Source: a virus. Taken from it: 64,000 nt of DNA. The notes under the pieces were generated by a model that was not told the DNA's origin, ran no database searches, and saw only the letters and a list, made by a program, of their open reading frames with translations. Location: positions 1-64,000 of the IMG/VR virus record IMGVR_UViG_3300042469_000068; one strand, 5' to 3'. Made by a program: the position numbers and the translations under genes. This document shows, piece after piece, positions 8,347-17,100 of this stretch. Position 1 is the first letter of the stretch. Each line of letters starts with the position of its first letter.

Positions 8347-8933
8347 AGTCCTTGATAATATTTGCCAAAGAGACGAAAGCCGTTTGCGATACGATCATTG
8401 ATTACTTTGCGTTCTGCTAATGCTTCGGGTGGCCAATCTTTGCCATGCTTTTCATAGATTCGCAAATCCCAATCTTCATCAAGTTCCATTTCAAAAGCAT
8501 AGATCATTTCATCCATAACCCAATTCCAACGAACATGAATAGTGTCATCAGGATCCCAGATTTCAGTCTCACGAATATCAGGATCACCCATCTTAATACG
8601 ATCTGCGTTAGACCGAAGATGCTCAGGCACATCTTCATCGTCAGTATAAGGAGAACCGTGCTTGGTAGCTTTGAGTTGCTTTAACATAGGAAGAACGATA
8701 AGAGCGAGAGTATGATCCATATTCCAAGTATCATACTTATCAATACGAACCTTGACATTGCGTTCCTTCTTACTGTGTATCCAATCACAAAAATTGCCAA
8801 CCCATGTATCAGCGAGCCAAGAGCCAAAATTATGAACACGCTCGTCTTTCTCTTTGTCCATCCAGAACAGGATCTTTTCTGCGATCTGGTATGGACCAAT
8901 CCAGTTACAATATGGGCCGATATAAACCTTCAC
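8337..8933 (-). CDS. Hypothetical protein, GTG start
   Basis: 198 residues rich in Trp and Asp (for example MKVYIGPYCNWIGPYQIAEK, then many W-containing turns). The initiation codon is GTG, which overlaps the stop of the 55-aa gene upstream (GTGA). I recognise the general type from phage genomes (large acidic, Trp-rich hypothetical), but no function can be stated. No membrane segment or signal peptide. Confidence 0.65.
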   Translation of the reverse strand: MKVYIGPYCNWIGPYQIAEKILFWMDKEKDERVHNFGSWLADTWVGNFCDWIHSKKERNVKVRIDKYDTWNMDHTLALIVLPMLKQLKATKHGSPYTDDEDVPEHLRSNADRIKMGDPDIRETEIWDPDDTIHVRWNWVMDEMIYAFEMELDEDWDLRIYEKHGKDWPPEALAERKVINDRIANGFRLFGKYYQGLWD

Positions 8934-9097
8934 TCTTTAGTTTCCTGTTCTTCAATAATCTTATTAGCAGATTCAATCAGAGTGGCTAAAATACCCTTTC
9001 GCGCGAACACTAAAAGAGTATCGTAATCCATAGTCACGGCAATAGTCGCACTGCCATCTTCATTCTCAATGAACTCATCTAGAGTAAAGTTATTCAT
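8930..9097 (-). CDS. Small hypothetical protein, 55 aa
   Basis: A short gene read directly from the sequence: ATG at 9097, TGA at 8930-8932, 55 residues, starting MNNFTLDEFIENEDG and ending in an acidic helix (IIEEQETKE). The ATG overlaps the upstream stop (TAATG), and its own stop overlaps the GTG of the next gene (GTGA). Tight coupling on both sides supports it as real. Function unknown. Confidence 0.65.
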   Translation of the reverse strand: MNNFTLDEFIENEDGSATIAVTMDYDTLLVFARKGILATLIESANKIIEEQETKE

Positions 9098-9339
9098 TAG
9101 GTGCCGCTTCCAGTCTTGCCAATTGCCTTGTTGATTTCTTCGCCAGTAATTTCCTTACAAATGTAATAGACAGAACCAGCATCAGTGCCGATCTTGGCCT
9201 GTTCTTGTTCCATGAGATAGTTGCCTACATCATTACAAGTCTTCTCGTTGTTGTATTCGGGAGTGTTAGGATATCTGGTATCAACGGTAGCCTTACCGTC
9301 AGCCAGAACTGTAAAAAGAATGATATACCAAATGGACAT
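9097..9339 (-). CDS. Small protein with possible N-terminal signal or anchor
   Basis: 80 residues. A hydrophobic N-terminus (MSIWYIILFTVLADG) could be a short signal or membrane anchor. It is followed by a polar part with two cysteines (KTCNDVGNY and YYICKEITGE), which might form a disulfide if exported. Family unknown. First gene after the tRNA in the direction of transcription, with a one-base overlap to the next gene. Confidence 0.6.
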   Translation of the reverse strand: MSIWYIILFTVLADGKATVDTRYPNTPEYNNEKTCNDVGNYLMEQEQAKIGTDAGSVYYICKEITGEEINKAIGKTGSGT

Positions 9340-9358
9340 AATGTCACCTCATAATGAA

Positions 9359-9432
9359 TGGAGCGGAGTACGAGATTCGAACTCGTTTCTCTAGCTTGGA
9401 AGGCTAGGGCACAACCCATATACCAACCCCGC
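9359..9432 (-). tRNA. tRNA-Gly (anticodon UCC)
   Basis: The minus strand folds as a complete cloverleaf. The acceptor GCGGGGT pairs with ACTCCGC (one G-T pair), the anticodon arm CTAGC/GCTAG encloses CTTCCAA with anticodon TCC, and the T arm ACGAG/CTCGT encloses TTCGAAT. The D loop carries GGG. The discriminator is U, as expected for glycine, and CCA is encoded. It reads GGA (and GGG by wobble) codons, which may help translate the glycine-rich fibre and adhesin genes (inference). Only tRNA found in the window. Confidence 0.95.
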
Positions 9433-9443
9433 GATATTTGTAT

Positions 9444-9671
9444 TTAGTCTGCTAACTGTGAAATGCCACGCAACTCACGAAATTTTCTTTCAAGAAGAAT
9501 AAGTGCTTCCTTCTTATCACCACGATTCCAGTGGTACTCAATTGCTATGATATCGTTATGATCAGCATCGCTAACATAGAAACCTCGAGCTTCAACTTCC
9601 TCAATCAATTCCTGATCATCAAACTCGTCAAGGTCAACTTCAACTTCAACTTCGGTAATAACTCTAGCCAT
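9444..9671 (-). CDS. Hypothetical acidic protein
   Basis: 75 residues, starting MARVITEVEVEVDLDEF, with a short acidic beta/turn part and a C-terminal helix (KKEALILLERKFRELRG). The DQELIEEVEARGFYV segment is common in small proteins of tailed phages, but no function is assigned. It has its own sigma70-like promoter immediately upstream (9704-9732) and a clear AGAGGAAA ribosome site. Confidence 0.7.
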   Translation of the reverse strand: MARVITEVEVEVDLDEFDDQELIEEVEARGFYVSDADHNDIIAIEYHWNRGDKKEALILLERKFRELRGISQLAD

Positions 9672-9703
9672 CTCATTTCCTCTGTGTGTTTGTCAGTTTG
9701 TAT

Positions 9704-9732
9704 ACTATACCATAGGAATTAAACTAAGTCAA
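9704..9732 (-). promoter_or_regulatory. Sigma70-like promoter ahead of the 75-aa gene and tRNA
   Basis: TTGACT, 17-base spacer, TATAGT on the minus strand. The -35 box lies inside the end of the DUF1289 gene. It would drive the 75-aa gene, the tRNA-Gly and the genes below them. Confidence 0.65.
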
Positions 9733-9928
9733 GTGAAATCATCTGCCTCTGCTCGTTGGCTTTCTTGGTGGCTTTGGAACGTTTCCTTGCGGCTTTTGCG
9801 ATTTCAACTTTCCGTTCTTTGGTGGCATAGAACCACTCGGTGATCTCCTCAGCCGTGCGGCCGCACCCTCGGCATATTCTTTGATCGTCTTCATATTCAC
9901 ATACCTTTCTACAAATGGAATTATTCAT
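9719..9928 (-). CDS. DUF1289-family small cysteine protein
   Basis: 69 residues. The spacing of CRKVC, then CRGCGRTAEEI, and the WFYATKERKVEIAKAA helix match the DUF1289 family of small proteobacterial proteins, proposed to bind iron-sulfur or zinc. Biochemical role unestablished. The C-terminal half is very basic (RKRSKATKKANEQR), so nucleic-acid contact is possible. The family is common in alpha- and gammaproteobacteria, which is one of the host hints. Its start overlaps the epimerase stop by eight bases. Confidence 0.8.
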   Translation of the reverse strand: MNNSICRKVCEYEDDQRICRGCGRTAEEITEWFYATKERKVEIAKAARKRSKATKKANEQRQMISLDLV

Positions 9929-10907
9929 TGTTTTTCAAATTATCCAGACAGTACTTGATGCTCTCTTGAAGTTTCTTTGTTGACTTGAAATTTAGCATTT
10001 TTTCCGCCTTGCTTATATCTGGAATACGAACTTTAACGTCAGCATAATAATCCGCAACAGTTTCGAAAGAAAGATCACTCGGCGGAATAAGACCGCGCTC
10101 TACTGCTTCATCATGAATGGTATATGCTAACTGCTTCATGGTTAAAGGTTCAGGATTACCTATATTGAACGTTTCATTAAGTGATCTAACATTAAAAGAT
10201 TCCGTGCCAATCATTCGGGCTACATCATCAATCCAAGTGAAGCATCTTATCTGCGATCCATCACCGATGATTGGTAGAGGATTCTTTTTTTCAATTACAA
10301 TATGCTTGATGTAATCCGCAAACACATGCGAAGTGCCAATATCACCTTCAGACTTTTCATAAGGCGTAATGATATTGAATGGACGCCAGATTGTATAATC
10401 CAAATCATATTGCTTTTTGTATGCGATAGACATACGTTCACCAACATACTTGGACATTCCATATTCGGTATAAGGAGCAGGATACTTGTCTACCATATCT
10501 TCGTATACAGGAACATCGACACTTTGTGGACAGTTCTCATACACCATACTTGATGATATATAGACAACGCGCTTTACGTTCCAATTAACAGCAGATTGGA
10601 GAATATTACCATGTAGCATAGGATCATTGTATAGAATGTCCGCACAGTACTTGTTGAATCCACCAACGCCAAAGATTCGAGCAGCAGCTTGAATGATATA
10701 GTCGGGTCTTATTCTACCAATAAGAGTGTCAACATCGAATGGATTTGTAAGGTCGATCTTCTCAAAGTCATAACCCTTTGCTAAATTCATTCTTTCATTA
10801 TAACGAAATAGACTATCAGCACCAACAACTTCATGACCGTTAGCAATCAAATAGGGAATAACAGCCTGCATCAAACTGCCTTCGGATCCAGTAACTAAAA
10901 TTTTCAT
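9921..10907 (-). CDS. NAD-dependent nucleotide-sugar epimerase/dehydratase
   Basis: 328 residues, extended short-chain dehydrogenase fold. The Rossmann start is VTGSEGSLMQAVIPYL, with the glycine motif partly altered. VYISSSMVYE carries the catalytic Ser region and YGMSKYVGER the YxxxK pair. RPFNIITPYE and NIGNPEPLTM are typical of UDP-glucose 4-epimerase-like enzymes. It converts an NDP-sugar in the cytoplasm for the adjacent glycosyltransferases; the exact sugar cannot be told. It overlaps the dehydrogenase gene upstream by four bases and opens, in map order, the glycan island. Confidence 0.9.
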   Translation of the reverse strand: MKILVTGSEGSLMQAVIPYLIANGHEVVGADSLFRYNERMNLAKGYDFEKIDLTNPFDVDTLIGRIRPDYIIQAAARIFGVGGFNKYCADILYNDPMLHGNILQSAVNWNVKRVVYISSSMVYENCPQSVDVPVYEDMVDKYPAPYTEYGMSKYVGERMSIAYKKQYDLDYTIWRPFNIITPYEKSEGDIGTSHVFADYIKHIVIEKKNPLPIIGDGSQIRCFTWIDDVARMIGTESFNVRSLNETFNIGNPEPLTMKQLAYTIHDEAVERGLIPPSDLSFETVADYYADVKVRIPDISKAEKMLNFKSTKKLQESIKYCLDNLKNNE

Positions 10908-12124
10908 AATGTATAAACTCCGTCTGTTGTCTCTTTACTTTGATTTAAGAATTTCCAAGCATCAGCAATCACAGTGCCGCGATTCTTAGCGATATGTTTA
11001 TCAAAGAATTTCTGAAATACTGTGTGAGGTGTCATGACAATGAACGCATCAAATTCTTCTAATAGGTGATCTAATGGCCACCAATTATCTGGATGACGGA
11101 GATATGGATCAAAAAAAGCATATTCAATACCATTTCTTTTACAAATCTTTGCGAATTTAAAACTTAAACTATTTCTAGCATCATCACAATCAGCCTTGAA
11201 TGTCGCACCAAGAATACCAATCTTACTGATATTAGGATTTTCCTTCATCATCATCTTAAACATATATTGTGGCATACCTTCATTGATCAAAAATGAAGAC
11301 TGAATCAATTCTGGATAGTGTACATCTTCAAGTAAAAACTTGCCATCTTTGAATAAACATGGGCCGCCCACGTTTGGTCCAGGCTTAGGTAATGCCATGC
11401 GCGAGTATCCTTTATTCGCAGCATCGATTACCTTATGAACATCTAAGCCCTGATCTGTACCGATCATGTAAAATTCATTAGCAAGAGCAAATGTCACATA
11501 ACGATACATATTAGTAATGAGCTTACCAAACTCAGCTTCGCGTTGCGTTAGCCACATACATTCTGGCACGAAATTAAATAGCTCACACGCGCGATTATAT
11601 GCGTCTTCTGTACTAGCACCAATAAGTTGTGGGAACTTTTTACTTTCCAATATGCCAACGCCCTGCGCTACACGTTCTGGAGCAAATACGACATGTGTAG
11701 AAACAGATGATTCCTCTTTCAAGATTTTCTCAATAAGTTCTGTAGTACCAGGAGCAACTGTACTACGAAGAACCACAAGAGTATTATCACGAATGCTTGG
11801 AGCAAGAGAATATCTTACAAAGTCTAAGATATCATCAACTCGAGGATTACTTTCGCCATCAACCGGAGTGCCGATCATGATTGCGACAGCATCACATTCT
11901 TCTAATCGCTCGGTATCTGTTGTGTATGTCAAGCGATTGGTATTAAGTAAACTCATTAATAATTCTTTTGCTCCCTCTTCTTTATGAGGAACAAAACCGC
12001 CTAATAGTTGTACACATGCTGCTGGATTACAATCAATGCCTATAACATCATGTCCAGCATCCGCTAGAACAAGTGAGAAAGGAAATCCAACATGTCCTGC
12101 TGCACCAATAACAGCTACCTTCAT
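10904..12124 (-). CDS. UDP-glucose/GDP-mannose dehydrogenase family enzyme
   Basis: 406 residues, with all three domains of the family. The N-terminal NAD fold starts MKVAVIGAAGHVGFP (GxxGxxG). A central dimerisation region includes FGKLITNMYRYV. The catalytic cysteine lies in PGPNVGGPCLFKDGKF near residue 255. The C-terminal substrate-binding domain has GATFKADCDDARNS. The enzyme oxidises an NDP-hexose to the uronic acid using two NAD+. The C-terminal motif resembles UDP-ManNAc/UDP-GlcNAc dehydrogenases as much as UDP-glucose dehydrogenases, so the substrate is open. Confidence 0.92.
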   Translation of the reverse strand: MKVAVIGAAGHVGFPFSLVLADAGHDVIGIDCNPAACVQLLGGFVPHKEEGAKELLMSLLNTNRLTYTTDTERLEECDAVAIMIGTPVDGESNPRVDDILDFVRYSLAPSIRDNTLVVLRSTVAPGTTELIEKILKEESSVSTHVVFAPERVAQGVGILESKKFPQLIGASTEDAYNRACELFNFVPECMWLTQREAEFGKLITNMYRYVTFALANEFYMIGTDQGLDVHKVIDAANKGYSRMALPKPGPNVGGPCLFKDGKFLLEDVHYPELIQSSFLINEGMPQYMFKMMMKENPNISKIGILGATFKADCDDARNSLSFKFAKICKRNGIEYAFFDPYLRHPDNWWPLDHLLEEFDAFIVMTPHTVFQKFFDKHIAKNRGTVIADAWKFLNQSKETTDGVYTL

Positions 12125-12624
12125 TACAAATTATTCCTTAAAGTGAGTGGATAGTCTGTACAGATTCCATGAAATCTTTCAAAATCTACATCATAGTTTA
12201 TATCATATTTGATTGTTTTGCAAGCAGGAAATACAGCAATACAATTTTCTCTTACTGATGCGGAATTAACAGCATTTGGATGAACCCAGATAGTATTATC
12301 TTTTAGAAGAATACACTGATCAATATCATGAAAGAATGGAATTATATTTCTCTTACTAATCTTTACCATCTCTTCTAATGCCCACATATTTTTACAATGA
12401 ACATAAAAATTCTGATTCATGTAAACAGTAGACCAGTGTAAAAGAGTATCGATTGAAAATGATTTGACAGGATTATCATGTCCTAACCAAAACTTGCTGC
12501 CCATATACCAAATATCAAATTCAATATCGAAGCCCCTTTCGAGGGCTTCGATTAGATACGATTCGGTATTTTCTTTTTCTTTATCTGGGCCAGTAAGATT
12601 GCCTCTGTGCGATACAATTCTCAT
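12124..12624 (-). CDS. Glycerophosphodiester phosphodiesterase-like protein
   Basis: 166 residues, shorter than typical GDPD enzymes (about 240). The N-terminus shows the family signature: SHRGN at residues 4-8, ENTESYLIEAL, EFDIWYMGSKFWLGHDNP with the acidic metal ligands and the second histidine. The C-terminal half of the barrel is abbreviated. Likely hydrolyses a glycerol- or sugar-phosphodiester; within this cluster it could trim or build a phosphodiester-linked glycan (inference). Starts at an ATGA-type overlap with the methyltransferase gene. Confidence 0.8.
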   Translation of the reverse strand: MRIVSHRGNLTGPDKEKENTESYLIEALERGFDIEFDIWYMGSKFWLGHDNPVKSFSIDTLLHWSTVYMNQNFYVHCKNMWALEEMVKISKRNIIPFFHDIDQCILLKDNTIWVHPNAVNSASVRENCIAVFPACKTIKYDINYDVDFERFHGICTDYPLTLRNNL

Positions 12625-13304
12625 ACGTTAATCACGACTCCTAGATTTTCACCGTGTGGCTGAGGCAACATAATTTCAACTCTCTTACCTATTAGATTGT
12701 AAAGGTGTTCATGTACTTTGTCTGTGAAACTCCATGGATACACATCATGAAATGCGATTACATATTTTTCTCCAAGTAAAGGAACAAACGAACTAATGTC
12801 TTTAATCATTTGATGCTCAAAGTGGCCCGCGTCAATGAATACAAAATCAAGAGGTTCTTTAATCCACTTACGAATAGATTTTTCTGTATCATATGGACTC
12901 CATCCAATTTCTGGATACAAAATATCTCTCAATCCAAACTTATCGATAAGATAGTTAACAGACTTATATCCATCAGACTTTTCATACACAAGAGGGTCAA
13001 TATTTTCGTATGCGCCTGGATTATCTAATACCTCTTCGACATAGGCATCCATTGTAACACATCTGCCACCAGTATTTTTAAATCCTAGGCCGATAGCAAG
13101 ACTGCTGATACCAAATGCTGTGGCACATTCATATCCGCGTTGGAGATTATACTTCGTCACTAGATCAGTTAAGAAGTCAAATTCGCTTTGCTTAATTGAA
13201 TATGGATACTGGTGATTCTTCATCTTAAGATTTCCACCACTTACGGACTCATAAGAAACAGGGCCGTCATTTAATGCTAAAATTTGTTCAAAGTAATTGC
13301 TCAT
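12621..13304 (-). CDS. Class I SAM-dependent methyltransferase (Methyltransf_24-like)
   Basis: 227 residues. RGYECATAFGISSLAIGLGF near residues 56-75 is motif I in altered form (xCATAxGxSS). DFVFIDAGHFEHQMIKDI is the characteristic acidic/His motif of the Methyltransf_24/CmcI-like group, and YVIAFHDVYPW follows. Probably methylates a sugar hydroxyl or a small molecule in the glycan island. It overlaps both neighbours by four bases, so it is one of a coupled series. Confidence 0.82.
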   Translation of the reverse strand: MSNYFEQILALNDGPVSYESVSGGNLKMKNHQYPYSIKQSEFDFLTDLVTKYNLQRGYECATAFGISSLAIGLGFKNTGGRCVTMDAYVEEVLDNPGAYENIDPLVYEKSDGYKSVNYLIDKFGLRDILYPEIGWSPYDTEKSIRKWIKEPLDFVFIDAGHFEHQMIKDISSFVPLLGEKYVIAFHDVYPWSFTDKVHEHLYNLIGKRVEIMLPQPHGENLGVVINV

Positions 13305-14017
13305 GCTATTTCCTTATATTCACCTAGTGGAGTATGTTGTATTGTTTTATTGAGAGGTATTTCTTGCCAATTAAGATTAAGCATCTTAATCCATGCTTCT
13401 GAAAGAAGATGTGGACAAAGAGTATCTGTCTGCTTATATATGTGATTAATATAACATGATAGTTTTGAAAACAAGACCATATTCAACATGTTCCCTGCTT
13501 GAAACATATCTCCTGTGCCTTGACCCAAATGATTTCTATGTACTGCTGTATAGAATTTTTTAGGATCAAAACTCGGCAACGGTTGATGTAAGATCATATC
13601 CGGCCTTATGCGAATTACGAAATCGTATGTTTTTCCAGTTCGCGCAGAATACTCTTCAACTAAAGACATGCCTCGCTGTATCTTATAAAACATGCTTAGA
13701 ATATTCTTTCGGCGATGGGCAAAGTTAGGAAAGGTGTCCCCTAACTTTTCAAAATGCTCGTTGTAATCTTCCCAGTCTTCTGTGACCATACTCTTAGGAA
13801 GATATGTATCAAAAACCTCTTGATGATTTACATCAGGAGTATTTTCATGAAATCCTTTTACATTGGTCTTATCGCCAGGAATCCACCAACCCTCTTCATT
13901 CCATGTATGAATGAAAATATCGGGCTGATAAGGCTGTATAATCCTCTCTTGAAAGTTTGGAAACACTTGTTTCCAACATCTCATATGTCCAGTTAGAACT
14001 ACAGCGATGTTTGTCAT
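13301..14017 (-). CDS. Putative glycosyltransferase, GT-A-like phage family
   Basis: 238 residues. The N-terminus IAVVLTGHMRCWKQVFPNF and the DIFIHTW motif, followed by DFVIRIRPDM (DxD-like R-x-R-P-D) and GDMFQAGNM, match a family of uncharacterised GT-like proteins in large phages and bacteria. No membrane segment. By position it is one enzyme in an assembly line for a phage glycan; donor and acceptor unknown. Coupled by overlap to genes on both sides. Confidence 0.65.
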   Translation of the reverse strand: MTNIAVVLTGHMRCWKQVFPNFQERIIQPYQPDIFIHTWNEEGWWIPGDKTNVKGFHENTPDVNHQEVFDTYLPKSMVTEDWEDYNEHFEKLGDTFPNFAHRRKNILSMFYKIQRGMSLVEEYSARTGKTYDFVIRIRPDMILHQPLPSFDPKKFYTAVHRNHLGQGTGDMFQAGNMLNMVLFSKLSCYINHIYKQTDTLCPHLLSEAWIKMLNLNWQEIPLNKTIQHTPLGEYKEIA

Positions 14018-15396
14018 TCTTTATGATTTTCCAAGAAATACTTGAGGTCTTCAGGAGTGCCGATGCCCCACATACGCTCAATCTGCTTGATACGAATTTT
14101 CTTATTGTCTTTGATTGCGTAGTTGAATACTGGACACACATAGAACTCGTTGTTTGTTCTATCATTTGCCGCAATCATTTGGTCGGCATATTTTACGTAA
14201 TCGGATCCCTTCTTCCAGAAATATATACCAACAGTAGCATTTTCACTGATCACATTCTTCTCTGCCACTTCACTAACAAAACCATTATCATCCAGTTTTG
14301 CGTAGCTCCACTTTGGATGATTTGCCTTAAATGTTAGGATACCACCATCAATCGAATCCGCATTGAAAGCGTACATGACTTCGTTAGTATTCCATTCAAC
14401 AAATTGATCGGAGTTTGCCATAATAAGAGGATGATCATTGTCGATCAATTCTCTCGCAAGAAGAGTAGTACAAGCCGCACCTTCTGTCATGCCTTCAACT
14501 TGTACAATTTTACAACCGGGCTTGATGGCAGATAGAAGAGACTTAAGATTATACTTCTCGTAGTGATCCTTCTGTACGATAAAGATATAATTTGCTTCCA
14601 TGTTTAGGTTATCAACCACTGTCTGGATCATAGTCTTATCACGTACCTCGATAAGAGGCTTAGGGAAAGTATATCCAGCAGCCGCGAAGCGTGATCCTGC
14701 TCCTGCCATTGGAATAAGAACATTGAGTTTTTGATCACGCCATGGAATAGACTTCTTACTACCACTTTCTAACTTCATTACAATATCCTGTATTCTTTCT
14801 AATGTTAGATCATAACTGTTTTCTATAGGAAGCAAAACAGCACCACTATCTATTGCGCCCTGTCTACCAATATGACTATCTTCTGCGATAATCGTAGTTC
14901 GAGGAATCGCATTAAGAGCATTCATACAATTCCAATACATCTCAGGATAAGGCTTTGTACGTCGAACATCTTCATTGCTCATGATGTATTCAACGTATTC
15001 CATTATACCAAGAGACATGAGACTAATCTTAATTGTTTCTCGGATACTGTTTGATGCTACAGCTATTCGATAGTTTTTGCTTTTAAGCCATTCGCAAATT
15101 TCAATAAGTTTAGATGACTTTGAAATAGACTTCAATCGTTCAAAAGTGTGCTTCTGCTTATCTTGCCAAATCTGATCGAAATAGGAAGAAGGTAGACCCT
15201 TGTTAGCAGCAAGAATTTTCAACTTAGTTGTTGTTGATAATCCATCATAAGTTGAAAGATGTTCTTCACGGGTAATGATATATTTTGGATCAATCGCATT
15301 CAGAGCATCATTGAGAGTTTCATAATGAAGTTCTCGGCTTTCGATCAAAACACCATCAAGATCAAATATCATTAGTTTATTATATTCAGTGGCCAT
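14014..15396 (-). CDS. Fusion of HAD-type phosphatase and sugar nucleotidyltransferase
   Basis: 460 residues from the ATG at 15396, which has an ideal AAGGAGATATTTGATA site. Ten further in-frame codons upstream are probably untranslated. Residues 8-215 are a HAD hydrolase (FDLDGVLIES nucleophile motif, VASNSIRE, EDSHIGRQGA). Residues about 230-460 are a nucleotidyltransferase (LIPMAGAGSRFAAAGY, FPKPLIEV, MANSDQFVEW). This pairs dephosphorylation with NDP-sugar activation, as in heptose or similar pathways (inference). Fusions of this kind are rare but known in bacteria. The stop overlaps the next gene. Confidence 0.88.
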   Translation of the reverse strand: MATEYNKLMIFDLDGVLIESRELHYETLNDALNAIDPKYIITREEHLSTYDGLSTTTKLKILAANKGLPSSYFDQIWQDKQKHTFERLKSISKSSKLIEICEWLKSKNYRIAVASNSIRETIKISLMSLGIMEYVEYIMSNEDVRRTKPYPEMYWNCMNALNAIPRTTIIAEDSHIGRQGAIDSGAVLLPIENSYDLTLERIQDIVMKLESGSKKSIPWRDQKLNVLIPMAGAGSRFAAAGYTFPKPLIEVRDKTMIQTVVDNLNMEANYIFIVQKDHYEKYNLKSLLSAIKPGCKIVQVEGMTEGAACTTLLARELIDNDHPLIMANSDQFVEWNTNEVMYAFNADSIDGGILTFKANHPKWSYAKLDDNGFVSEVAEKNVISENATVGIYFWKKGSDYVKYADQMIAANDRTNNEFYVCPVFNYAIKDNKKIRIKQIERMWGIGTPEDLKYFLENHKE

Positions 15397-16165
15397 TATC
15401 AAATATCTCCTTAAGCCTTTTAACACATTCGTCGGTCATCTGTCCAACTTTCCACTTATTAGGCTTCTGTATAGAAACGTCTGAATAAGGATTAAATTGA
15501 AATTTGTAACCAGCATCAATAACACTTTCACTCCATGCCAAATCTTCTGCTTGACCCCAAACAAACGATTCATCTAGCACAACATCTGTGAGTACCTTCT
15601 TCTTTGCTAGAATGTATCCACCACTTATATATTGTAGATGCGTGAGACCTTGTTCGGAGTAAGGCAGACCGCAAACCCATCTCGCGCCATTCCAGTTATC
15701 GGGAGCAACAGAGTATAATTCATTATGTAGACTAGGATATTTTTCTAAAAGCTTATCCATATATTTTTGATTTACAAGCCAGTCACTATGACGATCACCC
15801 TCATATCGATGCACCCTATTCATAAGAATATTCCAATTAGGATTCTCATCATTATAACGTCTCATGCCTTCATGCCAATTGAGATGTAATATATAGTAAT
15901 CGTGTATGAGACAGACAATATCATACTTTGAATTATTGACGAGTATATTCTTCTTCTTTGTGATCCAACCCTTTTTCTGTGTTTCATCAAAATCAATAAT
16001 GTTTGAATTTTTAGGAAGATTCACATCGTTTCTAAATTTTCCAATAAGATTAACTTCGTAGACAGCATCAGATTGTTTTCCAATACTGTCTACGAGATTT
16101 TGTAATTGATTAACATCATACTCTGGAGAAAGGCAGATGCCAAATGAAACTTCTAAATTTCCCAT
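15386..16165 (-). CDS. Glycosyltransferase-like protein (GT2-like)
   Basis: 259 residues. VSFGICLSPEYDVNQLQNLVDSI and DIVCLIHDYYILHLNW (with a DYY in place of the usual DDD/DxD), YISGGYILAKKKVL and WGQAEDLAWS (an ED motif acting as general base region) fit a GT-A family 2 glycosyltransferase. It has a perfect sigma70-like promoter inside the upstream GT4 gene. It overlaps that gene by 13 bases and the HAD-nucleotidyltransferase start by about 11. Confidence 0.75.
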   Translation of the reverse strand: MGNLEVSFGICLSPEYDVNQLQNLVDSIGKQSDAVYEVNLIGKFRNDVNLPKNSNIIDFDETQKKGWITKKKNILVNNSKYDIVCLIHDYYILHLNWHEGMRRYNDENPNWNILMNRVHRYEGDRHSDWLVNQKYMDKLLEKYPSLHNELYSVAPDNWNGARWVCGLPYSEQGLTHLQYISGGYILAKKKVLTDVVLDESFVWGQAEDLAWSESVIDAGYKFQFNPYSDVSIQKPNKWKVGQMTDECVKRLKEIFDNGH

Positions 16166-17100
16166 AGAATATCTTCGATATCATTTACCGTTTGTTCGAT
16201 TGTGTGATTTGCCATGACGTAATTATAGCTATCTTCAATCTCTTTGTCAACTCTTTTAAATCTCATCAGCATCAACATAAGTTCTGATTCGTTATCATAG
16301 ATTTTACCATATGATGACATATCTTTAGCTCCAGCAATGTTACGAGCATACCAAGGTGTCTTATTCATCATTGCTTCCAAAAGAACAAGACCGAATCCTT
16401 CATCATAGCTATTCATAATATAAGCATCCGCACTTGCGATAGCTTGAGCAACTTCATCTTTTGGTTTGCCAAGAAATACCTTAACATTACTTGTATTCGG
16501 TGGCATTTCTCCAGGATGATATCCGTATAGATGGAGTTCTGTATTTGGTATGTTCGCATGTATGAATTCTTGAGCAAGAGGCACCATTGCCTTATTTGGC
16601 CAAAAACCACCAGCAGAAACGAAAGTTGTCTTAGGATATTTCAATTTTGGTTTTATGGTTTGCCCAACATTCATTCCATGACGAATGCGCCGAGCTTTAT
16701 TAAGATATCCAAATTTCTTGATATGATTGATATCGACAGAAGTTGAATATGCTATGAATCGATGATGCTTTAATCCATTGTAACAAATTTCGCTTTCGCT
16801 CGGTTTGATAATCATATAGACAACAGGTGTTTTTCTTAAAGCATAGGCATTCGCATGAACAATATTCTGAGAGATAACATCGCCGCCATGAACAACTATG
16901 AGATTCCATCGCTGATTAAGAATGTTATAATCGTTTGTAACTTTAACGCCGTTTAAGTCGCCCTGATGCTCATGAGCAAGTACGGTAACATCATAGCCAC
17001 GTCTCACACATTCTTCTGCCATATCTCTCACATAATACTCAGAGCCACCAGGAAATGGAGCATATCGATGTACCACAAACATAATACGAGCGTTACTCAT
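16153..17100 (-). CDS. Glycosyltransferase family 4 (GT-B fold)
   Basis: 315 residues. The N-terminal acceptor domain begins MFVVHRYAPFPGGSEYYVRDMAEE. The C-terminal donor domain shows FVSAGGFWPNKAMVPLAQEF, the YGYHPGE turn and SYDEGFGLVLLEAMMNKTP, the E-x7-E signature of GT4 retaining enzymes. Slightly shorter than typical (350-400). It transfers a sugar from an NDP donor in the cytoplasm. The start is at the stop of the GT10-like gene (TAATG). Confidence 0.9.
   Translation of the reverse strand: MSNARIMFVVHRYAPFPGGSEYYVRDMAEECVRRGYDVTVLAHEHQGDLNGVKVTNDYNILNQRWNLIVVHGGDVISQNIVHANAYALRKTPVVYMIIKPSESEICYNGLKHHRFIAYSTSVDINHIKKFGYLNKARRIRHGMNVGQTIKPKLKYPKTTFVSAGGFWPNKAMVPLAQEFIHANIPNTELHLYGYHPGEMPPNTSNVKVFLGKPKDEVAQAIASADAYIMNSYDEGFGLVLLEAMMNKTPWYARNIAGAKDMSSYGKIYDNESELMLMLMRFKRVDKEIEDSYNYVMANHTIEQTVNDIEDILWEI
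16222..16250 (-). promoter_or_regulatory. Consensus sigma70 promoter inside GT4 gene
   Basis: Perfect TTGACA, 17-base spacer, perfect TATAAT on the minus strand, about 60 bases before the start of the 259-aa glycosyltransferase gene. One of the best promoter matches in the window even though it lies wholly inside coding sequence. Confidence 0.7.

Noticed and set aside
11517-11987. 156-aa plus-strand ORF opposite the UDP-sugar dehydrogenase gene
   Set aside because: Antisense shadow; protein composition is Ser/Arg-rich with no recognisable fold, and there is no start signal.
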